From assembly GCA_913045375.1 (NCBI GenBank), contig CAJWQE010000002.1:19809-83808 (forward strand): DNA of 64,000 nucleotides, written 5' to 3'. How positions within the stretch are numbered: position 1 is the stretch's first letter; every line of letters begins with the position of its first letter. This DNA comes from an uncultured Halieaceae bacterium. Its GTDB lineage: Bacteria; Pseudomonadota; Gammaproteobacteria; Pseudomonadales; Halieaceae. The notes below the pieces were generated by a model. The model had not been told where the DNA came from. It worked only from the letters and a program-made list of their open reading frames with translations, and made no database searches. The position numbers and the translations under genes are program-made. Positions 38,008-46,526 of the stretch are shown here, piece by piece.

Positions 38008-39198
38008 TTATGGAGAGGGCTGGCTTATATCGGTTGGAAGCTCAGCAATTTCGGCGGCGTAGATATCACTTAGAATCTCACGCCACTGACCGTATTGATC
38101 CTCAATCGTACCTGAAAGCTGGATAGTTCTGTCTTCCAACTCGATGACTTGTGGCGTGATTTCAGCCTCCAATGACTGCCCTAACTCCTCGAGTGCCAGA
38201 GAGTGAATATTGGCTTCGGCCCTGCGCTCTAGGCCGCTCTTAATTAGGCCGCCACCTGCATAGATTCCAACGGCACCCGCGGTTCTCACATTGCGATCGT
38301 CGGAAGTGGCCGCCGCGATACCGGCCAGTAAAGAAATCCCACCCATGATTAACTGGGTCTGTGCCTCGTTCTCAAGCTCACGCAGTGCGACCGTTTCCTC
38401 ATAACTCAAGCGACGCCATTCGTTATAGGGGCCATCCATCGAGCCAGAGAAGTTATCGTAGTGGCCTTGCAGCGTATCGACGAAGATGTGGTTGCGCTGC
38501 TGAATGGCACCGATTCGGGCCATCATGGGGTCACTTTCCGCCGGTAGGCGCACCGCGCGCGTCAGTGCGCCCTCATCGTCACTGAGATAGCCTTCGAAGG
38601 CTTCGGGCGCAAAGCTCTGGGCAAACTTCAGCTTGGATACATCTCTGATAGCCAGCCGATCACTACGCGCTAACGATTTGAAAACCGCGATTAAGTCGTT
38701 CGCAATATCCCTGTAAACCGCGAGAAACGGATCTTTCTTGACTCGCTGGGTTTGCTGATAGGCATATCGACTGGTCGTCCCGGCGTACTGTTTATCGAGC
38801 CAGATACGTCCTTGAGCATCTACTGCCCTTATCGCGAGGGAGAGTGCCTCTCCATCCGACTGCTCTATTGCCCCTGTGACCAGGACATCGGTGATGTGCT
38901 CAGGAGAGGGCACAACCCGACTAGCCCCCCAAACGCCTTGATCATCCAACACGAGAGCAAGTTCGCGCGCCATAAACGTCGCCTCGGCGCGCCGAATTTC
39001 CGGATAGATGCCTTCTTCAGGGTCTACGTCAGCGATGCCCGGATCAAAAACAACCACAGCAATGTCCAACACCTCATCACTGGGTAGTGAGGTCTCGTAG
39101 GTGTTGAGTGTCGGCACTGCCGTTGTTTTTACCGTCTCGGTAACACAACCGCTGAGTAATGCCAGCAGAGTCAGCAGTGTCGTAAGACGATTAATCAT
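38008..39198 (-). CDS. Lipoprotein of unknown function (operon gene 3)
   Basis: A 396-residue lipoprotein (lipobox LALLSGC). The first half carries a beta-rich core (DIAVVVFDPGIAD, DVLVTGAIEQSDGEALSLAIRAVD, GRIWLDKQYAG) like periplasmic lipoproteins of the GNA1162/CsgG-type group. The second half has a long helix-rich region, a hydrophobic glycine/alanine stretch (LIMGGISLLAGIAAA and GAVGIYAGGGLIKSG, glycine-zipper-like) and a helical tail. The zipper-like stretch could insert in a membrane. It overlaps the previous gene by 4 bases. No named family recognised. Confidence 0.75.
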   Translation of the reverse strand: MINRLTTLLTLLALLSGCVTETVKTTAVPTLNTYETSLPSDEVLDIAVVVFDPGIADVDPEEGIYPEIRRAEATFMARELALVLDDQGVWGASRVVPSPEHITDVLVTGAIEQSDGEALSLAIRAVDAQGRIWLDKQYAGTTSRYAYQQTQRVKKDPFLAVYRDIANDLIAVFKSLARSDRLAIRDVSKLKFAQSFAPEAFEGYLSDDEGALTRAVRLPAESDPMMARIGAIQQRNHIFVDTLQGHYDNFSGSMDGPYNEWRRLSYEETVALRELENEAQTQLIMGGISLLAGIAAATSDDRNVRTAGAVGIYAGGGLIKSGLERRAEANIHSLALEELGQSLEAEITPQVIELEDRTIQLSGTIEDQYGQWREILSDIYAAEIAELPTDISQPSP

Positions 39199-40358
39199 TC
39201 TTCGGGTATCTCAATACCTTTGTACTTTCGGTATTCGTTCCATAGTGCTTCACGAATATCGGGATCAGGTTCCCGCATCGCAGCCTCGCGAAGCTGGCGC
39301 GCAACGATGTCATCATCATTGCCCGAGGGAATGTCCTCAGGTGCCTCGTAGACAGCTGGGGCATCAGGTGCACCTCCTGAGCGACCGCCCATGCCACCAC
39401 CCACGGAGCCATATCCACCTTGGTCGTCTGCTTCATACGGATTTCGACCACCGGAGCTTGTCTCGGTTCCCGAGCCATCTGAGCTTTGTGTCGAGCTTTG
39501 TGAATTTGCGCCTTGTTCCCGCTGGCTTTCCCGCTGTTGACGTTGCTCTTCCCGAATAATGGCATCAAATACGCCTGTGCTCTCTTCGAGCTGCCTATCC
39601 AGCACGGCAACACGCTCTGCAGTTGTCATGGTGTCGGTGGAGCCCCAGTCAGGCTCTAAACCACCTTGCGCGCGCGTGCCGGTTGCCTGACCTGCATCTG
39701 TACCTGCGTTAGATGCAACTTGTCCATTGGTCGCGTCTGATGATGAGTTTTCTCCGCTGGTGCCACTCGAGCCGCTGCCCGATGAGCTACCACCCCCCTC
39801 GCTGGAGCCATTGCTCGAACCACTCCCACTGCCGCTGCTACTCGATGACGCAGTGTAGACGGGCTCTTCATCCACTAGGCTGGGCAGCGAGAGATCGCCG
39901 CCAATCGAATCACCGAATCCTGGGTCGCCGCCTGCCATCGCACCATCGCCCGATCCACCAGAGTCTCCACTTTCCGTGCCACCGGAGCCGCCTCCCTGGC
40001 TTCCTCCTGGCATGCCGCCACCCGCACCACCGCCGGTATTACCACCGCCCGATGACCCGCCTGAGCTCGATGAGCCTCCGCCCGACACGCCGCCGCCAGA
40101 GGATGCGCCGCCGCCCGATGACCCGCCAGCAGACGAACCACCGCCGGATGAACCACCAGAAGAGCTCGATGAGCCACTAGACCCACCGCCACTTGAGGAT
40201 GAGCTACCGGATGAGCCGCTAGATCCGGAGCTGCCGCCGGGTGGCATGGATGCAGACGGGCTGGAAGGTGTCGTTGGCATACTCGCTGATGGGCAACCCG
40301 CCAAGAGTGGCAGAATCGCAGCTACCGCAATAAGACCTTTCATCGCGTTACTGTTCAT
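39195..40358 (-). CDS. Ser/Gly-rich lipoprotein with conserved C-terminal helix region
   Basis: A 387-residue lipoprotein with lipobox LLAGC (Cys22). About 25-210 is extreme low complexity of serine and glycine, apt to form a long flexible tether. The C-terminal quarter is helical and charged (DDDIVARQLREAAMREPDP, REALWNEYRKYKGIEI), and looks like the functional end. The ATG at 40358 has a strong GGAGG 7-8 bases upstream and overlaps the stop of the first operon gene by 4 bases; the upstream ATG at 40397 would destroy the signal peptide. Confidence 0.78.
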   Translation of the reverse strand: MNSNAMKGLIAVAAILPLLAGCPSASMPTTPSSPSASMPPGGSSGSSGSSGSSSSSGGGSSGSSSSSGGSSGGGSSAGGSSGGGASSGGGVSGGGSSSSGGSSGGGNTGGGAGGGMPGGSQGGGSGGTESGDSGGSGDGAMAGGDPGFGDSIGGDLSLPSLVDEEPVYTASSSSSGSGSGSSNGSSEGGGSSSGSGSSGTSGENSSSDATNGQVASNAGTDAGQATGTRAQGGLEPDWGSTDTMTTAERVAVLDRQLEESTGVFDAIIREEQRQQRESQREQGANSQSSTQSSDGSGTETSSGGRNPYEADDQGGYGSVGGGMGGRSGGAPDAPAVYEAPEDIPSGNDDDIVARQLREAAMREPDPDIREALWNEYRKYKGIEIPEE

Positions 40359-41812
40359 GTTGATGCCTCCGTCGCTACAGAGCCTGGCATTGCCCAATGC
40401 TTCGGTTCAAATACCCACGTAATCGTCTCACTTTCCACCGGCTTTCCGTCCTCGAAAACAGGCCTAAAGCGCATCTTTTTCAGCCGTCGAAGGACCCGTT
40501 CGGGGCCCCTAGTGCCCTCGACTAACGGGAACTGAATGCGCTCCAGATTGACCGCTTTACCGGTCGCGCTGATATTGAAACTCACAACGAGGTCACCCTC
40601 AGCGGGTTCACCCTGTTTAATATCCAGCACAGGATCGAAGCCCGGTACGGCGGGTAATGCCACTGGTATATCGAGTATACGGAAGGCCGGGTAGGGTTCC
40701 GTCGATGATGCGGCCATCTCGGACTCGGGTTGCCCAGCATCGTCTTCAAGTGCCTCAACGACAGGATCCTGTAGCTTCGCTACTTCCGATAGGCCCTTTT
40801 GCACATCGGCATTCAACGTTGATACGGTTGGAGCGATGGTGCCTGCAGGTTCAGTGTTCGATATTTCTGTCTCTGGCGCGTCGCTTGTTGGTGTACTTTC
40901 AGCGTCGATCTCGAGTTCGTCATTTGCTGTATCGAGGGCGTTTTCTTCAGAGGCTGATGCTTCACTCTCGGCTAAATTCTCGCCATTAGCCAGAGATAGG
41001 GCTTCTTGGTAGAAACTAATAGCGTTCATTCGATTGCCGGTCCACCACGCCCAGTCGCCCATCCGGAGAAGGTCTTCCGCCTGAATCTCGCGACTCACAC
41101 CCAAGCTATCTCGATTGAGCTGCTGCATGGCAACGAGAACTGACAAGCCGCGCTTGAAGGTGGCTTTGCCGGCAGCGTAATTGGTGGCATCGCGGTCCAT
41201 TTTTCCGGGCATTGCGGCCCCGATACCGCGGTGACCCGCCAGTAGATATTGTGCGCGCACCATGCCTTCTAGCGCTGGGATCAACGCTTCTGATTCCTCG
41301 CCATAGGTGGCAATCGATTCATTGAGGGCGCGACGATAGAAGTTCCAGGCTTTGCCCATGCGGGCAGTAGTTTCCTCTTCCTCGTCGATATTCTGGAGTA
41401 GAGCGTATTGATGCCACTCCGCCTGCGCCAGTAGCGCTTCTACTTTTTCTGGTCCCGAAGGAATGGTCGTCGATTCAATGCGTGATAGATAAGCCTGACG
41501 TTCGTCCGCCATGGCAAGCTGTTCGAGGGCGCGATGGCTGACAATCTCTGCGCGGAGGTACGGAAGCTGACTTTTGGCATTGAGTCCGTCATTTATGCGA
41601 CTCAGATGTGCGGCGCGCTTTAGCTTTTCAATTGCTTCGCTGTGCTGACCGCTGCTTTGCAGGTAAATGGCTTCATTCCACAGGTCTTCTTGCTGTCTCG
41701 GGTCGTAGGCACCAAATAGTCCGTCCTGTGCCCACGTCATTGGCACAGTCAGTGTGAGTGTCGCTACTGTCAATGCGGTCGATAGTGCGAGACCGGTCGA
41801 AAACACTTTCAC
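40355..41812 (-). CDS. Exported TPR-like protein with TonB-type C-terminal domain
   Basis: First gene of the 13-gene operon, 485 residues. A signal peptide (about 1-28, ending TWA) exports the protein; there is no proline-rich spacer or N-terminal anchor as in TonB. Helix pairs resembling TPR fill 40-280 (LWNEAIYLQSSGQHSEAIEKL), then an acidic Glu/Ala/Ser linker (about 285-350). The final 90 residues fit the TonB C-terminal fold (GDLVVSFNISATGKAVNLERI, RFRPVFEDGKPVES). Probably a soluble periplasmic adaptor. Start supported by position just below a candidate promoter. Confidence 0.82.
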   Translation of the reverse strand: MKVFSTGLALSTALTVATLTLTVPMTWAQDGLFGAYDPRQQEDLWNEAIYLQSSGQHSEAIEKLKRAAHLSRINDGLNAKSQLPYLRAEIVSHRALEQLAMADERQAYLSRIESTTIPSGPEKVEALLAQAEWHQYALLQNIDEEEETTARMGKAWNFYRRALNESIATYGEESEALIPALEGMVRAQYLLAGHRGIGAAMPGKMDRDATNYAAGKATFKRGLSVLVAMQQLNRDSLGVSREIQAEDLLRMGDWAWWTGNRMNAISFYQEALSLANGENLAESEASASEENALDTANDELEIDAESTPTSDAPETEISNTEPAGTIAPTVSTLNADVQKGLSEVAKLQDPVVEALEDDAGQPESEMAASSTEPYPAFRILDIPVALPAVPGFDPVLDIKQGEPAEGDLVVSFNISATGKAVNLERIQFPLVEGTRGPERVLRRLKKMRFRPVFEDGKPVESETITWVFEPKHWAMPGSVATEAST

Positions 41813-41836
41813 GAGTCAGTCCTCTTCTTTCACCCA

Positions 41837-41866
41837 AGTATAGAGATAGTTTTCACTTAATCTCTA
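41837..41866 (-). promoter_or_regulatory. Candidate promoter and operator of the 13-gene operon
   Basis: On the minus strand TATACT (41837-41842) is a good -10 element 25 bases before the first ATG; TAGAGA, 18 bases upstream, is a partial -35. A perfect 7-base inverted repeat TAGAGAT-N12-ATCTCTA (41841-41866) covers the spacer and the edge of the -10, where a dimeric repressor could block polymerase. The 115-base gap also serves the divergent thioesterase gene. Confidence 0.45.
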
Positions 41867-41927
41867 CGTCTTAGCGCAAGGTGTGTACACTTCCGCCGCG
41901 ACCCACGATTGGGCGTGATCTGGACAG

Positions 41928-42737
41928 GTGATAACACCGGGTGAGCAAATGGGCAAATTCTTAGACGACACAGCACTTGAAGCGATCGGCGAAAATCGTT
42001 GGCGTGCTAATTTGCAAAAGGGATGGCGAATTGGTCGTGTACCTAACGGTGGCTATGTTCTCGCCATTGTTGGACGCGCTATATCGCAGTCACTAAACGA
42101 TGCCGATCCACTCTCGATTAACGCGTTTTATCTCGAGCCAACTCAGCTGGGCGAAGCGGAGATTGAGGTTGAAATTCTTCGGCTAGGCAAAGGCACTCAG
42201 TTCGCGTCCGCACGTCTGTATCAAGAGGGCAATCTAAAGATTGTGGCCAACGCAGCCTACACCGATCTCGATCGTTTGAAAGGCCCCACCAACACGATTA
42301 TGACGCCGCCAGATGTGCCGCCCTTCGAGACCATCGACGTGCCCAAACACAACGTGCTGGAGATTCACAACACAATTGATCTGCGCATCGTGAGCGGCGC
42401 AGAGTTCTTTACTGATCAGCAACCCACCAACACCGGTGAGTTTATTGCCTACATGCAATATGTCGACGGCGCCGATATCCATCCAATCGATCTTTTAATG
42501 TTCGGGGACATGATGCCGCCGCCTTCCTTTACGTTAGTACCCAATGTCGGTTGGGTGCCGACCGTAGAGATGACCGTGCAATTGCGCGGTAAGCCAGCGC
42601 CTGGCCCCATCTTATGCAGAGCCAGATCGCATACCCTAATAAAGGGCGTGACTGAACAGGACTGTGAAATCTGGGACGCGAACGGCGACCTCGTTGCCGT
42701 GGGTCGCCAGACAATGAAAGTGCGATCGATGAGCTGA
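41928..42737 (+). CDS. Acyl-CoA thioesterase-like protein (double hot-dog, TesB-like)
   Basis: A 269-residue cytosolic protein with two hot-dog-like halves. GRVPNGGYVLAIVGRAI and FYLEPTQLGEAEIEVEIL mark the first, and VEMTVQLRGKPAPGPILCRARSHTLIKG with EQDCEIWDANGDLVAVGRQ the second, as in thioesterase family proteins of the TesB type. Substrate unknown. The GTG at 41928 gives the longest form; the ATG at 41949, with GGTGAG just before it, may be the true start. Its stop is one base from the convergent ggt stop. Confidence 0.78.
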   Translation: MITPGEQMGKFLDDTALEAIGENRWRANLQKGWRIGRVPNGGYVLAIVGRAISQSLNDADPLSINAFYLEPTQLGEAEIEVEILRLGKGTQFASARLYQEGNLKIVANAAYTDLDRLKGPTNTIMTPPDVPPFETIDVPKHNVLEIHNTIDLRIVSGAEFFTDQQPTNTGEFIAYMQYVDGADIHPIDLLMFGDMMPPPSFTLVPNVGWVPTVEMTVQLRGKPAPGPILCRARSHTLIKGVTEQDCEIWDANGDLVAVGRQTMKVRSMS

Positions 42738-42738
42738 G

Positions 42739-44472
42739 TTACCAGACCGCGACGTGGCCTCCCGGTCGTCGTGGGTCTGCGTAACCGTAAAACCAGCCAT
42801 CCTCAATTTGTACTGAGTTGACGCGCCCTATCGTGCTGTTAGATCGCAGTATCTTGTGTTTACTCGCTTCGAGAATGGACACCGTATCGGGCGAAATACC
42901 GGGCTCGACCATAGCCATATCGGGCATCCATTGGTGGTGAATTCGTGGAGCCGACGTCGCCATACCCAGTGTCATATCAAATGCCATGACGTTGAGTAGT
43001 GTTTGTGCGACGGCGGTAATAATGCGTGAACCACCGGGGCTGCCCGTGGCTATCCATGGCTTACCATCTCTAAATACAAACGTTGGTGTCATGGAGGATA
43101 GTGGTCGACTGCCCGCCGATACGGCGTTGGCCTCGCCCTGAACCAAGCCGTAGCCGTTGGGGAACCCGGGCTTGGCGGCAAAGTCATCCATTTCGTTGTT
43201 CAGGAGCATGCCCGTGCCTGGCACGACAATGCCTGAACCGAAACTAAAGTTAATGGTGTAGGTATTAGAAACCACATTCCCGAACTGATCGACGATGGAG
43301 TAGTGCGTCGTTTCAGTGCTTTCCACATCTTCAAAACTGCCCGGCCGGATTTCGGCTGAAGGTGTCGCCACTTCATCACGGATAATGGTCCTTCGCTGAT
43401 CCAGATAATCCTCACTTGTTAATTGTGCGACGGGAATCGCTGTACGGTCGGGGTCACCCAAATACTCGCTTCGATCGGCGTAGGCGAGCTTCATCGACTC
43501 GATGAGAAGATGCAGGTACCCCGCGCTGTTATGACCCAACTCCTTGAGCGGGAAAGGCTCTAGCAATTTCAAGATCTGGGAGACGTGGACGCCGCCTGAA
43601 GAAGGGGGCGGCGCACTGACAAGCTCATAGTCGCGGAACGTGGAACGCACAGGTGTGCGCTCGATAGCACGATAGGTCGCCAGATCAGCCTCGGTTATCA
43701 GTCCGCCATGTCGCTTCATTTCCGCGACGATCAACTCGGCGGTCTTCCCCTTGTAAAAGCCGTCACTCCCCTGATCGCGAATACGCTTCAGGGTCTCAGC
43801 CAAGTCAGGTTGTTTGAATACGGTACCCATGGCGGGTGCTGTGCCGTTACCGCCGAGGTAGACGCGATTTGCCTCCGCATTTTTGGACAAGCGTTTCGAG
43901 GCAGAGCGCAAATTGAGGTGTAAGGCAGCGGGAACTTCGAACCCTTTTTCCGCCAGATCGATTGCCGGTTGAATCACGGTTTTGAGATCGAGTGAGCCGT
44001 ACTTTTCCAGTGCGTGAATCATTCCAGCGACCGTTCCCGGAATACCAGCCGCACTGACACTGTTGTAGGCCATCTGCTTGTTTACGGTGCCATCTTCATT
44101 GAGGAACATGTCTCGTGAGGCGCCATCTGGCGCCATCTCTCGATAATCGATGAATACCTGCTCGTCGGATTCCGCCAGGTGTACCAGCATGAAGCCGCCA
44201 CCACCGATATTGCCTGCGCGTGGCAGCGTGACCGCCAGTGCAAAACCTGTGGCTACCGCCGCATCAATCGCATTTCCCCCACGCTTAAGCATGTCGAGAC
44301 CAGCCTCTGAAGCGAGCTTCTCAGGGCCAGAGACCATGCCTTTGGATGCAATGGCAGGGATAAAGCGAGTTCCGTAGTCAATCAGCGGCCCACCCTGGTC
44401 CTCGGCTTGTGCGTTAATAGGGGAGGCATTGAATGTCATCGCGACGGCGATGAGCAGGCTGGCGAAGCGCAT
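42739..44472 (-). CDS. ggt: Gamma-glutamyltransferase
   Basis: Periplasmic Ntn-hydrolase cleaving glutathione and transferring its gamma-glutamyl group. Signal peptide (RFASLLIAVAMTFNASPINAQA). Autoprocessing site with nucleophile threonine in STETTHYSIVDQFGNVVSNT. GSGIVVPGTGMLLNNEMDDF and SSMTPTFVFRDGKPWIATGSPGG complete the small subunit. 577 residues. The start at 44472 with GGAG upstream is preferred over an ATG at 44502 because it begins the signal peptide. Confidence 0.94.
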   Translation of the reverse strand: MRFASLLIAVAMTFNASPINAQAEDQGGPLIDYGTRFIPAIASKGMVSGPEKLASEAGLDMLKRGGNAIDAAVATGFALAVTLPRAGNIGGGGFMLVHLAESDEQVFIDYREMAPDGASRDMFLNEDGTVNKQMAYNSVSAAGIPGTVAGMIHALEKYGSLDLKTVIQPAIDLAEKGFEVPAALHLNLRSASKRLSKNAEANRVYLGGNGTAPAMGTVFKQPDLAETLKRIRDQGSDGFYKGKTAELIVAEMKRHGGLITEADLATYRAIERTPVRSTFRDYELVSAPPPSSGGVHVSQILKLLEPFPLKELGHNSAGYLHLLIESMKLAYADRSEYLGDPDRTAIPVAQLTSEDYLDQRRTIIRDEVATPSAEIRPGSFEDVESTETTHYSIVDQFGNVVSNTYTINFSFGSGIVVPGTGMLLNNEMDDFAAKPGFPNGYGLVQGEANAVSAGSRPLSSMTPTFVFRDGKPWIATGSPGGSRIITAVAQTLLNVMAFDMTLGMATSAPRIHHQWMPDMAMVEPGISPDTVSILEASKHKILRSNSTIGRVNSVQIEDGWFYGYADPRRPGGHVAVW

Positions 44473-44583
44473 GAGGGATCTCCAAAACTTTCGGTGTAGC
44501 AATTTGGGTGCAAAGCTACCACATCATCGAGATTACGCAGAGTACTGCCGACTTCGATTACCATAGGGCGCTCAGGAGGAGTC

Positions 44584-45216
44584 ATGGAACTACAAGATTA
44601 CCGCCGGCAGTACACCAAAGGTGGCCTTCGCGAGGCGTCAATGCCCGATGATCCGATGGTGCTGTTCGAGCAATGGCAACGAGACGCCAGTGTGGCAGGG
44701 TTGGCCGACCCTACAGGGGTGGTGGTAGCGACCGTTCAACCGGACGGCTCAATCCGTCAGCGATTTGTTCTCTTGAAGGGCGTCAGTGAGGACGGATTTG
44801 TTTTCTTTACCAATTACAACAGTGACAAAGCAGCGGCATTAGCCCAAAACGACCGGTCGTCAATGCTCTTCCCCTGGAATGAACTGGATCGGCAGGTTAG
44901 CGTGTCGGGAAAGGTAGAGAAAATCGCCGAGTCCGAGTCAGACGCTTACTTTGCAGCCAGACCCCGAGCCAGTCAGATTGCCGCCTGGACGTCCCAGCAA
45001 AGTCAGCCGATCGCCAGCCGCGGAGCGCTTGAGGCTCAGTATCAGGCGACGCTCGAGCGGTTTGACGGCGGCGACGTGCCGAGGCCGGGGCATTGGGGGG
45101 GCTTCAAGTTAGTCCCTGAGCGCATCGAGTTTTGGCAGGGTGGAGAGGACCGATTACACGACCGCTTTGTCTACCATTACGCCAATGGTTGGAGCCGCTT
45201 GCGCCTACAACCTTAG
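44584..45216 (+). CDS. pdxH: Pyridoxamine 5'-phosphate oxidase
   Basis: FMN enzyme producing pyridoxal 5'-phosphate, 210 residues. FMN and substrate residues are in RFVLLKGVSEDGFVFFTNYNS, LFPWNELDRQV, ARPRASQIAAWTSQQSQPI and the C-terminal WSRLRLQP. Strong ribosome site AGGAGGAG. Supplies the cofactor used by HemL and many other enzymes. Confidence 0.96.
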   Translation: MELQDYRRQYTKGGLREASMPDDPMVLFEQWQRDASVAGLADPTGVVVATVQPDGSIRQRFVLLKGVSEDGFVFFTNYNSDKAAALAQNDRSSMLFPWNELDRQVSVSGKVEKIAESESDAYFAARPRASQIAAWTSQQSQPIASRGALEAQYQATLERFDGGDVPRPGHWGGFKLVPERIEFWQGGEDRLHDRFVYHYANGWSRLRLQP

Positions 45217-45217
45217 A

Positions 45218-46504
45218 TCAGGACGCGCGGTGAATAAAGCGTTGGATGTAATGCGGTATTGGCGGAAGCTCTAACACCTGTCGGCGCATGATATCCAGTC
45301 CAATGGCTGCGACGAGAATCTGAAAACGCTCTCGGGAACCTGGCACCTGCAGTCGAATAGCCCGATGATGCGCCGTGGTGCCCCATGCCATCCAGACGGT
45401 GCCTACGGGCTTATCGTCGGACCCGCCCCCGGGGCCTGCAATGCCTGATACGGCGATACCGATATCCGCACCACTCTTTTCCAATGCGCCGGCCAGCATG
45501 GCAAGCACAACCGGCTCACTCACTGCGCCATATTGGGCCAATGACGCCTCGGGAACACTCAGCACGCTGCTTTTGGCTGTGTTGGAGTAGGTGACGAACC
45601 CGCTGCCAAAGACCTGAGATGAACCTGCTTCCCGCGTGATCAGCGACGCAATCAAGCCGCCGGTGCAGGACTCTGCTGCTGTCACCGACATTTGTCGATC
45701 GAGCAATGCTCGTTGCAAAGACATGGCCAGCTGCTCGTCGTCGTATCCGATAATGTGATCGCCGATGAGTTCGTGGAGTAAATTTTCAGCCTCGTCTCGA
45801 TTGTCTAGGAGGCTGGCATCATCGACCTGTAACTTGAGTTCGAGCTGGGGTAGCCCCGACCGAAATCCTAAGGTGACGCCATTCGGCCAATCATCAGTCC
45901 GCGCGTTAACCAGTTCCTGAATAGTCGACTCGCCAATACCAAAGGTTTGCAGTCTGCGGATAAATACCGTGCCACCGCCGACACGTGAAGCGACTCGATC
46001 ACAGATTTCGGGGAGCATTGCGGTCAGCTCTACGGGAACACCGGGCGTTGTAATCACCAGTGCGCCGTTCACCTCGAGCGCAAAGCCTACGGCGCTGCCA
46101 ATGGGGTTCGCAACCAAGTCAGCACCCTCTGGAAGCAGAGCTTGCTTTAGGTTGCTGGCATTGAGTTCTAGTCCCCGTCGCTCACACCACGCCTTAAGAT
46201 GCTCAATTGCACTCGGGTGATTCGCTAGTGCTTGCCCGGCAACTTCCGCCACTAACTCTGCAGTGAGGTCGTCCTCCGTAGGCCCAAGACCGCCGTTGAT
46301 GATGACAACGTCTGCGCTTGCACAAAGATCCATAAGGCTGTCGCTGAGTAGGGTAGGATCATCGCCGACGGTGATTTTCTTACCAACACCAATCTTGTGG
46401 GCGCCCAAGGCGAGTGCAATGCGTGAGGAGTTACTGTCAACCGTATCCCCACTCATCAATTCGTTGCCCGTTAGCAGGAGGGCGACCTGCACTTGCTTAC
46501 TCAT
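45218..46504 (-). CDS. cinA: CinA family protein, full-length (MoCF domain plus NMN deamidase)
   Basis: 428 residues with two domains. The N-terminal molybdopterin-binding-like fold has LLTGNELMSGDTVDSNSS and VVIINGGLGPTEDDLT. The C-terminal CinA domain has TAAESCTGGLIASLIT and IAVSGIAGPGGGSDDKPVGTVW, which in other bacteria deamidates nicotinamide mononucleotide for pyridine nucleotide recycling. Its stop lies one base from the convergent pdxH stop, and asnS is 22 bases upstream. Confidence 0.92.
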   Translation of the reverse strand: MSKQVQVALLLTGNELMSGDTVDSNSSRIALALGAHKIGVGKKITVGDDPTLLSDSLMDLCASADVVIINGGLGPTEDDLTAELVAEVAGQALANHPSAIEHLKAWCERRGLELNASNLKQALLPEGADLVANPIGSAVGFALEVNGALVITTPGVPVELTAMLPEICDRVASRVGGGTVFIRRLQTFGIGESTIQELVNARTDDWPNGVTLGFRSGLPQLELKLQVDDASLLDNRDEAENLLHELIGDHIIGYDDEQLAMSLQRALLDRQMSVTAAESCTGGLIASLITREAGSSQVFGSGFVTYSNTAKSSVLSVPEASLAQYGAVSEPVVLAMLAGALEKSGADIGIAVSGIAGPGGGSDDKPVGTVWMAWGTTAHHRAIRLQVPGSRERFQILVAAIGLDIMRRQVLELPPIPHYIQRFIHRAS

Positions 46505-46526
46505 GGGGAGCCTTTATGAAGTGCCA

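Noticed and set aside
39713..40422. Long plus-strand reading frames, proline- or histidine/arginine-rich, opposite the Ser/Gly lipoprotein
   Set aside because: They are the antisense of a repetitive GC-rich Ser/Gly coding stretch, lack ribosome sites and have extreme composition.
27125..41812. Reading the large operon as a Bat/MoxR-VWA aerotolerance locus
   Set aside because: VWA and TPR proteins are present, but there is no MoxR AAA ATPase or BatA/B-type gene order, and the VWA helices are N-terminal ExbD-like.
27125..41812. Reading the large operon as Zorya-type phage defence
   Set aside because: A MotA/TolQ-type channel is present, but there is no MotB/OmpA-like ZorB, helicase or nuclease gene, and the rest are envelope lipoproteins.
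27125..41812. Reading the large operon as Tol-Pal or a TonB system
   Set aside because: No TolA, TolB, Pal, ExbD or TonB-dependent receptor gene; the TonB-type domain sits on an exported soluble protein.
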